Of a stretch of DNA of 64,000 bases, positions 54,758-64,000 are shown one piece after another. Each line of letters begins with the position of its first letter. Position 1 is the first letter of the stretch. A program made the position numbers and the translations under genes. Source of the DNA: Isoetes taiwanensis (Eukaryota; Streptophyta; Lycopodiopsida; Isoetales; Isoetaceae); assembly GCA_021234155.1 (NCBI GenBank), contig JAJEKV010000003.1, positions 29,741,166 through 29,805,165 of the forward strand, written 5' to 3'. The notes below the pieces were generated by a model. It had not been told where the DNA came from. It was given only the letters and a program-made list of their open reading frames with translations, and ran no database searches.

Positions 54758-54785
54758 GCCCAGCAACGCTGGGCACCATTACTAG
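54758..54785 (+). mobile_element. Helitron 3' terminus (hairpin + CTAG)
   Basis: GCCCAGCAACGCTGGGC is a perfect 7-bp stem with an AAC loop. It is followed by the 7-base spacer ACCATTA, then CTAG and T. Hairpin, short spacer, CTRR and insertion before T are the diagnostic 3' end of Helitrons. The copy at 57902-57875 (minus) has the same layout. Confidence 0.8.
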
Positions 54786-54869
54786 TAGTAATCTAATTTT
54801 TATCTCACTTACAAATTCTTAAAAGCTTGAATTGCTTTAAAGGGGTTTGCAGTCATTTAATAGAAATGA

Positions 54870-55326
54870 CGTCTTTTGGTCTATGTCTTTTGATTGGTCT
54901 ATGTCTTTTGGTCTATCTGGTTCCGCTGCTCCAAGTGTTCTAATGTTTTTTCTCTAATACAAACAAAGTCTTTTGGTTTGGTTGGTTCTGCTGCTTCAAG
55001 TGTTTTAATGTTTTTCTCATAGAAACAAAGTCTTTTGATTTGATTGATAATGCTGCTTCAAGTGTTTTAATGTTTGTCCTCTACTCTTCAGTCCTTAGTT
55101 TTGTTTCCGATCTCACAACCCGAATCCTCCCCATCAAAATTGCTTGCACATGGAAAAAACCATTCAAATGCTCCTGATTAGGCCAGGATACATTTGGCAA
55201 TAGATATTCAGTCCTTAGTTTTGTTTCCGATCTCACAGCCCGAATCCTCCCCATCAAAATTGCTTGCACGTGGAAAACACTATTCAAATGCTCCTGATTA
55301 AGTTAGGATACATTTGGCAATAGATA
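54870..55326 (+). repeat. imperfect 65-bp repeats followed by a 120-bp tandem duplication
   Basis: GTCTTTTG(G/A)T(T/C)T...GCTGCTTCAAGTGTTTTAAT is present three times (54900-55075). Then a 120-bp unit is duplicated (55087-55206 and 55207-55326) with a few substitutions, containing CCGAATCCTCCCCATCAAAA. Confidence 0.8.
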
Positions 55327-55329
55327 TTA

Positions 55330-57870
55330 TCAGTGCTCTAATTTCCAGAATAGAACAGAATAGAACAGCTTTATTTGCAATCTAAATTCATCTAAATCAA
55401 ATAGAACAACTTTCTTTTCAATCTGAGTTCATTTAATTCAAATAGAACAACTTTATTTTTCATCATCTAACTCATAATATTTCTACGCACAGTCCAACAT
55501 AGCACAGCCTATAGCACAACCTAGAGGTTCTGCAGAGCTTAAAGCCATTTTTTTCTCTATTCTAGCTCAGAACAACTTGCTTTTCAAGTATCTAATTCAA
55601 AACAGAGCAACTTTGTTCAATCACTCAACTCAGACTATTTCTACTCCGGCCAAAAGTAGCAGAGCTTAAAGCTTTTCCAGAACTTAGAACTTTACCACAA
55701 CATAGCACAGCTTAGAGATTCCGCTACCTTAGCGACCCAGCTTAGCAGAGCTTTGGAACACCTAGAAACCTAGTCAAAGCCCATTGAACTTGCAATCCAA
55801 ATAAAGAAAAACTTGGTCGAAGCATTGAAGAAACATACTGAGATGCAAACTCGTAATGCATATACAAACAAAGCCAACGTGTTGATAGAAGGATCAGAGA
55901 AGTAAAAATTTTGCAAAACCTCCTTACTGCAAAACAAAGACGAATAAGAATCAGAAGCCCCAAATGTAGATGCGAAACGTGGAAACAGTCATTGACCATA
56001 AATAGCAAACGCAGCTTACCACATAAGCAATGGCTATGAATAACATCTGGCTTCTAGAAACTCAAAGCTCCAAAAACACAACCGACAACTCAAAATCCAA
56101 GCCATTCTGTGTGCCCTATATGTCATATATATGGCGACCTATACACAGAGTGAGGCGGGATATGAAAAACATAGGGTGAAGATTCCGCCATAGTGCTGAA
56201 CCATACCCAACAGAGAAAAATCGCCAAAACTCAAGAACCTTGAGCTCCAAAATGTGCTGGCTGGATGAAACAGAAACTTTGGTTAACGATATGCCATTCC
56301 ATCCAGAATGCCATGCCATTCAGAATCCATGCTGCCTTCAATTGTGAAAAATCGGCAACACGAAATGTTTTTGAACTAAACCCGGAAACTCAGCACCACA
56401 TGTACTTCTGTCACATGCTGCCTTCAATTGTGAAGCATCACAAAATGTTTTTGAACCAAGCTCAGAAAACTGAGCACCCGCACCTACTTCTTTCCAACAT
56501 TTCACTTCAAATATACACTGCCCTTAAAAGGGAACGGATTAGCCACCTCGCGTTCATGTCCACCTGTTATCTGTATATGGATATTATTAGAGGTAACATT
56601 TTCACTTAATGGAAGCTATTAACATTTTCACTGAATAAGAATTAAAACAAAAGAAGAACTCAGCAAGATTGAGCCACTTCATGATTTTTCAATCACACCT
56701 CATAAATGGCAGAATAGCAGTAAACCAACAATTTCTCTGCCTAGAAGCACAGATCCGACTCAAATTTCAACTCAGTATATTTTCAGCCAGGAACTGGTAG
56801 ATTTATTCATTTTTGATACCTACCAGATATATTTGGATACGCTAGCAACACAAATAAAAGTGTGAACCGCCCATATGTTGTGGACCAATCCAAATTCTTC
56901 TATGTAGTCTCTGTTAGCTGCATTTCATAATCAAACAATGTTATTTTCTCCACATACAGATGAATGTCAGTGTATAATATTTAAAAATCTTAAGAAATTC
57001 AATAAAACAGCGTATAAAGCTTACGGGATGCCATGAATTAAATGTGGTTAGATTTCAACAGGCAAGAATCAAATGCTTCAGCTTGCAAAGCTCAAAGCCC
57101 AGACCGCACCTAGGATAACCTCTTAAGATGCCTTTGTCATGGCATTGAAACTACAGAGCATATTTAAGAACTATAGTTCTGTCAAGTTTGAATAGTTTGT
57201 GTTAAGAAAAACCACCTGAAATTGCTAAAGCTTCCAACAACCTTGAATCCAAAGGAAAAAATCAAAGCTGATCAGGCTAACCTGTATATATGGTTAAGGC
57301 CCCAAACTAACAGCAAATTATTTGGAACTGGATCAAGCTCATGCTTCAACATCGATGGCATCCAGTTATCAGTTGCCGCCATGTAAAAAAAGGTAAAGTG
57401 ATGACACGTAAACTTGGTTTGGGAATTCCTGATTAACGTGGTATTCCAATGCCACGTTTTTGAAATTAAAGGCAAGCAAAGCAACGTGGTATGGTTCCTA
57501 AAGCTTGGCTACCTAATCATGAATATTTACTGCTTTCGAGTGCAGCTCAAACTCTATTCTACGGCACTGGAATCCAGCCGAAACTAAAAACCGAGCTTCA
57601 GTTTAAGACTGAAACCCCAACCTAACTGTCACAGTAACTTCAGCTGTACACAAACGCCATCTCTTAAACATGCGACGCAGTGATCAACTTTCATGGCCTG
57701 CCTGCCCTTAAACTGGTCTCCTCCCCTGCAAAAGAAGGGAAAAAACTTTATAGGCATTATAAATAAGGGTGACGTAAAAAAAAATGCCCTTCCCCTTGGA
57801 AGGGCAAAAAATTATGGAACCTTTAAAATAAGGGCAAAGATTTGGAGAAACCTTAAAATTCTATTTAATG
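55330..57870. other. no recognisable gene
   Basis: AT-rich sequence with several TAGAACA/AACTTT-type short repeats at 55350-55720. A TGCCCTTCC/GGAAGGGCA hairpin lies at about 57784-57808. No coding domain is recognised. Confidence 0.4.
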
Positions 57871-57874
57871 TCAA

Positions 57875-57902
57875 CTAGTTACGGTGCCCGGCGTTGCCGG
57901 GC
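57875..57902 (-). mobile_element. second Helitron 3' terminus, minus strand
   Basis: The minus strand reads GCCCGGCAACGCCGGGC (7-bp stem, AAC loop), a 7-base spacer ACCGTAA, CTAG and T. It differs from the 54758 end by compensating stem changes and two spacer bases. The element body would lie at higher coordinates; its 5' end was not found. Confidence 0.8.
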
Positions 57903-57904
57903 GT

Positions 57905-59270
57905 AAGTACAATTTTTTGGTAGAATTATATGAATAAGATGTAGGGTTTAGGAACATTTGTGGAGTTCCCAATCATGCTCATTTTAAATTATTGTCCAAG
58001 CTAGTCGTTTAATACTCGAAAAGGATTTGGAGCACCAGAGGAGTATAATTTTGCACATAAAAGGATCTTGAATGTTGTGTGTCTACCATTTCGCCACTAA
58101 AACAACTCTCATAAGCATCGGTTAACCCTATGCCAACACGCCAGTGAATTCGAGTCTTCAAATACTTTGTATCTACAATTCATCTGAGAATTTGTAAAAA
58201 AAAAAGAAAAAATTAATCTTTTCAAAAAATGGACACCTTAAACGCAATGCCCCAATTGCAAGGGCACGGTCTAGCGAGCAATGTAGGTGACATCTTGTTA
58301 GACATAGCCAAATCAATGAGCTATAGATAGAATGGTAGAGCGCGTGGATTCATTGGAAGAAATGGGATTACTATCCATAAAGACCGTTAAACTTGATACA
58401 TTGTTTCCACAAAGAAGGGATGGCATATTATTTCCAGAAGCAACATCAAAGGTATAATAGATGTGGCACATATAAAAAACATTAGACCCCTGCAAAAATG
58501 TTGTGCATGTGCATAGTTGATATCCACTCCTAGTGAAGTTGAACTAAGTAATCTCTATGAAATGTAGGTTGACTTCGGCAGATCACTAACACGTTCCAAA
58601 CAATAAAAGAAAAGTGAGAAATAAAATAATGTCGTGCTGGGCTATGAAACAGAACAAAAGCTCCATGTAGAAAGTTCCAACTCTGTAACTTACATTGTCC
58701 CTTCAAGTCAATCTCTATGAGACTGAACAAAAGATTTAGCTGCGAGAACTGCTAACACTGCAAGTTACATTGCCTACTCAATCTCTATGACCTTATGTCT
58801 ATACCATCAAATCTAGGTAAACATATAGATATAGTATCTAGGCATGAGTTGATAGTCGTTTATCGCTTAAAAACGCTAGTATGAATGTCACGAATGTGAA
58901 TATATAGCTTTGATTTGATGAGGCAGTTCTTGTTGATTTCAACCTGTCAAGTATAATTTCCATGAAGCTTTGATTTGATGAGGCCGGTTCTTTTTAATTT
59001 CAAGCTTCTGTGAAGCATGCTTTCCATGGACATGTACTATTCCCATTTGAATGGTTTATATATAACGAAGTGGAAAGATTTTTCTTGCATTTGTGCCATA
59101 GAATTATATATCATTTTCATCGTACAACAATTACTAACAATCACTATGGAGATAAATCTATGAAACAATGTTATATTAATTCCCCTTTGCCAATATAAAT
59201 TGGGATGTTATGGACCTTGTTTTGTTTTCTAACACTGGCATTTTGACAAAATCACACTTGTTTTTTTATA
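57905..59270. other. presumed Helitron body, no gene recognised
   Basis: AT-rich, with short duplications (GCTTTGATTTGATGAGGC at about 58966-58983 and just before). No domain is seen. Confidence 0.35.
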
Positions 59271-59276
59271 AGATTC

Positions 59277-59358
59277 GTCTTTTGGTTGGTGTTAAATGTT
59301 CAGATTCTAGGAGTTGAGATTTGTCTTTTGGTTGGTGTTAAATGTTCAGATTCTAGGG
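59277..59358 (+). repeat. 46-bp-spaced tandem duplication
   Basis: GTCTTTTGGTTGGTGTTAAA and the following TGTTCAGATTCTAGG occur at 59277 and again at 59323. Confidence 0.85.
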
Positions 59359-59549
59359 ACAACTCCTATGTTCTAAACCTATCATCACAATAATTTAGAC
59401 TTGGCTCTTTAATGTGGAATTGGAACTCCCAAGATCAAAAGAGTCTAATGCTAGTTATACTGTCAAAGTTACAAAAATACCTTCGAAACCTCATCTTTGA
59501 GGAACCAAAAGTTGATGCTCTTTTTTGTAAAATAAATGCCTAGGGTACA

Positions 59550-59740
59550 CACAAGCAGAGCCAACAATAACTTCCTTGTAGATCCTAAACTTAAGGAGTG
59601 AAGGAGCAGGAGGAGATGCTATGTCTTGGTCCCAGGTTGTAAGTAAGGCGCTTAAACTTCTGTCAAACTCAACCTCCCCAATCAGTCTGCGGGAAGTAGG
59701 CTTCAAAAAGTTGCACACGCCTGGAAGGTAAACCCCTGCA
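59550..59740 (-). pseudogene. unrecognised exon-like coding fragment
   Basis: The minus strand reads GVYLPGVCNFLKPTSRRLIG, EVEFDRSLSALLTTWDQDIA, SPPAPSLLKFRIYKEVIVGS. The composition is that of a real protein exon, ending near a CCTAGG. No family is recognised. It may be another captured fragment in the minus-strand Helitron. Confidence 0.3.
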
Positions 59741-59964
59741 TAAATAGAAATATTACTTGTATAGTTAGTACTGATCCCCTGAAAGCAAATCTGCAAAAAA
59801 TGTAAAAAAAGGGACCTAGGAAAGGGGACAAAGTCTACAAATGAGAACACGAAATGAAATGCATTTAGAAGCGGGATCGATTTGTTGCAAGGAAATGCAC
59901 ATTGGATAAATTTGGAAGAGATAATGGGCAGGCTCGAGTTGTTTAGAGATAACAGAACATGCAA

Positions 59965-62900
59965 TTATCTACACATTACATTCCAAAGGACATTTCATTC
60001 TCCAGCAAGAAGCTTGATGTCGAGATCAACAATGTTAGGGCGGTTGTTACGGCAATCGAGAGCAAATCTTCTAGCAAAAATTTCTTACGGAGAAGCCCAT
60101 CGAGAGACATGCCCACAATTATCTTCTCGAGACCACATGAATTTAAACACAACAATAATATTAGAGGTCTCAAGAACAGGGGTTAAGAAGCTTAGAAAGA
60201 TCTTAAAACAATCGGACCAGGTCCAAGCTTTGAAATGGAACATGATGATCCAAATGGCAAACATGCAACGCATCAACACACCGAACTAAAGCCCGGAAGA
60301 ACTATTGCCCTATGCACATCCCATCTCCCATAAATGAACTTGAGATATTAGAGGTGGATCTGGCCATAACTCACTCAAACTTACCAGATCTATACAACGC
60401 ATTTGCATATTTATCATTAAATGAATAAACCTGATTTTCTTTGAAGCGGATTTGGCACTTTGCTCCCGCTATTTGTCGCCATGTCGGCATATTCTTGAAG
60501 AACCATTGTAATTTGCTTTGCCTTTGTGCAATAATCCCAACAAGCCATGCAAATTTTCACAACATTTTTCCTTTGCTTATTGCCATTGCAAGTAACCGAT
60601 CTACTTCATTGTATCGTAGTATTTTCGTACCTTTGTATAGCTATCGCGATTCGCCACTTGGTTGCAACATCACATTTAATGATGTTGTAATAAGAACTGA
60701 TGCCTCTAATGCGATACAATCTAGTGATGGCTCCATGGATGCAAGTTGCGCCACGAGAAGATAACATGCCATCAATGGAGAAAGGTAGAAACGAGACATA
60801 ATCTAGAATAATACATCACTAAAATTTTGCCAAGTCATCGCCATTAGACTTAGCATATGCTAGGTTCATCTGGAAATTAAATTTGGTGAACATAAAATAG
60901 AAGGGATCTTAAAGAATAGAACCTATAATGCGCTTCACATTGTTGAGGTGGCTTAAAGATGAGTAATATCAATTTGCATAATGTTGAATAGTTTATTGTG
61001 CCTAGTCATCTTCCAAATTCACAAAAAGTCTGCGAAATCTAAGCCCATGCATACTTGGTCTTCTTTGGAAAATTAGAAGCAAATGCACGAAAATGTAAAC
61101 AATAGATAACACTGCGTACTCATATGTTGCGTATATTTATAGCTATAAAAGGTAGAATACACCGAGCAACAATGAAACTAACTATATATATAACTGAAAG
61201 GAACAAACCTAGGCTGGCTACACATGGTAAGCCAAATTTCAATCGACGTGGATTTCTCTAAGTGCTTGAAGGCCGAATATAAATTCATGTAATAGAGAAC
61301 TTAATCATTAATCGATGGATAAAGAGTTCCATACAACCAATCCCAAATGTCTTTGCTACATAGGAATGTGTTGTAAGAGAGAAAGTCTTGAACTTCGGAT
61401 TCATGCTACAAATCGGGCCATATTATATATTAGTTCTTCTTTTCCACTAATGTGTTGCATTACACAAGCAGAGTTTATTCTCAAAAAGAGTGCTTAGGAA
61501 GTCCATTGCGAAGCTAATTATAATTATATGGGCTGGCAAAGTCAACAAAATTCATAATTGTAGACATGCGGACATAGAGTACACGAAATCCATGTCTTAA
61601 GAAAAATTCAAGTCTCTACCAAAAATGGAGTATGGACATTCTTGAAGCAATTTGTTCACTTTTTCACGAGTCTCGGGCCGGTGAGCTTTTTTGGCATGGT
61701 CATGAAGGGTAGCTCAAGTGCATGAATAGCATTCCATGTGCTCTTGAAGGATAGATGCAACATATAAGAGAGAACTTAATCATTGATCTAATGGATAAGG
61801 AGCCGTGGTGAAGACAACAAAATTGATAATTGTAGACATGAACTTGAAAAGATAGTTTTGGAAAGGGACTCACCAGAGAAGTTATGAGTAGTCGAGAATT
61901 CCACGGTTTCAAGCTTGCTTGCATTGCTATTCTGCATGCATGGAGGAGCCAATACTAAGTGCTTGAGAAATAACAATGGATTTGGATTCCATATACGTAA
62001 CTACAATAAGACAACTTCGGATCATCTTCATTATCAAGCTTATTACGAACAATACATATAATCTTGACAATGTATACAAAGAATATTCATAATATATTCA
62101 CAATATGAGTGAGACGGAAACGTACATTCAAAATATACACAAACACGTTGTGTGAAACCCAAACACAGTCGTCTATATTCGATTTAACCATCGTTTCTTA
62201 TTCTCGGAAGCAAAAAAACAATAGATGTACATCAGAATTAGCGGATATGCTCGTTATGATCACGCACCCGGGACTAATAACTTGTCTAGTAAAGTACTCG
62301 GCTATTAAGAAAATCTGGGCAACAAAACGAGGTGGAAATTTCAACACCATTTCTCTTCGAAAGCGGTACCTTGGTGGCCTATGGATTGTGCGATTCAAGT
62401 ATTAGAAGAAGCATGTACATAATATGAAGAACTTGCCTTAATGAATCAAACATTGATGTGTCCTATATCAATTGAATATCTATGAGACCATTCAATAGAC
62501 ATTACACAAAATATTCTCTTTGTGTAACTCCCATCTCGGACTTAATCCTATACATGGCGGCCGGAGAAATGTTTATACCTCTTAAATCGCCGGGAGAAAT
62601 GTTTATACCTCTTAAATCGCCTTTGCATATTTGTCTTGAAAATATGGACGTTGAACTTGCAATTATAGCTTGCTATACACAAATCAATGCCAATCGGTTA
62701 CGCATTAAACATGGCAAAAACAATCGATTACATGCACCCCCAAAAAATTAAAATCGCATCTAAGATCATGAAGATACAAAAGTCTTGGCATGCCCAAAGA
62801 TACAACACAATCAAAATTAGAGAAAGAAGGCTAATCCTTTACGAAAATAGAAGCTCTATCTGCTCACCTCCAACGATTCCAAATGATCACGGATTCTCCC

Positions 62901-63340
62901 TCCATTTCTCTTTGTAATACCACAAAACATGGGCCAAGCAAAAACATGGCATCTTGAAGAGCCCATCTCAAATCGGCTCCCTCTGAAAGAAACTCACATA
63001 GCAAAGGCAATATCCCACGGATACCATCGACAAAACTTCGCCTCTCCGGTGGTACATGCAAAGCATTAAGGAGTACGCGAAACCCTACGGAGGACTAAAA
63101 ATGTAGATCATAGCAAATGTAAGAGACCCGATTTTTGGATTCTCGGAAATTGTTTTCGGCAGGTAAAAGCTTTGAAACCTTAGGAAACCAGCCTGAAAAA
63201 AAAATCTAAAAAGTTTTCGGATAGCCGGGAAAACCAAATTTAAACAATAGATATTAAATATATATAGCATTAGTCTATATTTTTATTGTAAAAAAGCAAG
63301 AAATTCCTGTATTAGAAAAGCCAATTTCGAAAAGCAAAAG
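59965..63340. other. no recognisable gene
   Basis: AT-rich with short frames lacking known motifs. A 30-bp tandem duplication (GAGAAATGTTTATACCTCTT) lies at 62563-62621. Confidence 0.35.
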
Positions 63341-63539
63341 AGAGTTGGAAAAAAAGGGGGGGGGATTCAAAAGGCAACGTCAACGAACCATTTTTTACGG
63401 TGGGCAGGCGGGAAGATCGAGAGGGAAGGAAGCCGAATGTTGTAAGCTACTCTGTTTTATTCAAGCAGCATGCACCTTCAGTAGCGGCATGCAATATCAG
63501 TCCAATCAAATTCATTCTGTAATCAAATTCCGCAGCTTT

Positions 63540-63947
63540 AAGATGGAGGTGCTTATTGGCTCTCTCGATGGGAGGATTGATGGACGAAAATGTCGAGTTG
63601 AATGCATGGATTTCAGTTTAAGAATGATGGGCCGTTGTCCAAGAAAGTCTTTACATGAGGCTTGGCTTTTCAGTGGGTTTGAATTGGTCTTAGGTCAACT
63701 ATATGCTGAAATGAAGAAGCTATGGCAAATGATTTTAGTGATTCCGGCCTCTACAGTGGAATGTGAAAGGGGTTTCTCAAAATCGAATAGCATCAAAGAC
63801 GATGATAGAAGTAGATTGAGCTTCAAAAGCTTAGATTTGTTAATGTTCATGTCATTAAATGGTCCGAAGAACATGGAAGAAGTTGATTGGTCATCTATTT
63901 ACAAGGAATGGATGAATGCGAAGGAGAGACGTATTGGGAAATTGTAG
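63540..63947 (+). pseudogene. hAT transposase, C-terminal dimerisation region
   Basis: The open frame runs 63345-63947, but only its second part is recognisable: MKKLWQMILVIPASTVECER, GFSKSNSIKDDDRSRLSFKS, LDLLMFMSLNGP. P.ST..CERGFS ... K...RSRL....L..L is the hAT family C-terminal dimerisation domain (Dimer_Tnp_hAT), close to the ZNF862-like type. The BED finger and DDE core are absent upstream; the frame before 63540 looks unrelated. The frame ends with a natural stop (TAG), so this is a 5'-truncated remnant or the last exon of a longer gene. Confidence 0.8.
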
Positions 63948-64000
63948 AAAGTTATTTGGTGTTTGATCTTAAAGTTATTTTTATTTTGTTTTGTTTAGTA

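Larger units (their letters stand above)
46254..54785 (+). mobile_element. candidate Helitron carrying host gene fragments (3' end firm, 5' end tentative)
   Basis: The 3' terminus is clear (hairpin at 54758-54774, CTAG at 54782-54785, then T). The tentative 5' end is AAACCCTCTACTAAAGC (46254-46270), a TCTACTAAAG-like start. The same 17-mer recurs at 51432-51448, which would define a shorter version (51.4-54.8 kb) or two nested elements. Inside lie fragments of TPR, CHD1, eIF3f and PPR genes, in both orientations, with introns kept. Capture of genomic fragments is a known Helitron habit. No Rep/helicase gene was seen, so it would be non-autonomous. Confidence 0.4.

Overview
Eukaryotic nuclear DNA from a land plant. 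The evidence is an L-type (legume-type) lectin gene, GT-AG introns, fragments of a plant-type CHD1 chromatin remodeller, eIF3f and PPR genes, a Gypsy retrotransposon primed by a tRNA-Gln-like sequence, and Helitron ends. Large spliced DNA transposons, nested LTR elements and few genes suggest a large repeat-rich genome. A fern or other non-angiosperm is my guess, but the sequence does not settle the species.

Layout. 1-2000 (-): transposase-like gene running off the left edge. 2280-6314 (+): decayed, intron-bearing gene whose pieces read as a ParB-like domain followed by a beta-class DNA amino-methyltransferase, set among copies of a palindrome (TATTCCGGAATA type). 7.5-10.3 kb: three small MITE/foldback elements around one intact intronless gene for a vacuolar-iron-transporter-family protein (8228-8965). 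10640-18348: a complete 7.7-kb DNA transposon with 26-bp perfect terminal inverted repeats and a 4-bp target duplication (ATAG), carrying a decayed DDE-type transposase gene (-), an unrecognised accessory gene (+) and many TGTGGTG repeats. It splits the endonuclease region of a LINE (minus strand, 19.2-18.35 kb continuing at 10.63-10.31 kb). 22-31 kb: LINE 3' ends, a secreted lectin gene (25742-24987, -) and an unrecognised minus-strand gene near 29 kb.

31407-44688: a Gypsy-like LTR retrotransposon with about 1.9-kb LTRs and TSD CTCAA. Its left LTR is interrupted by a younger gag-only LTR element (32064-35238, minus strand, TSD CAATG). The outer pol is broken and has an extra RNase H-like domain ahead of the reverse transcriptase. 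A tRNA-derived SINE candidate lies at 44.8-45.0 kb.

46-55 kb: fragments of at least three, probably four, unrelated host genes (TPR protein, CHD1, eIF3f, PPR) lie upstream of a classical Helitron 3' terminus (54758-54785). This fits Helitron gene capture. The CHD1 fragment contains an apparently identical 1015-bp tandem duplication. A second Helitron 3' end of the same family lies on the minus strand at 57902-57875. The window ends with the C-terminal part of a hAT transposase (63.5-63.95 kb).

The most unusual content is the ParB-methyltransferase gene next to a transposase-like gene, and the well-delimited 4-bp-TSD transposon. Both carry their own short motif, repeated in introns and intergenic spacers.
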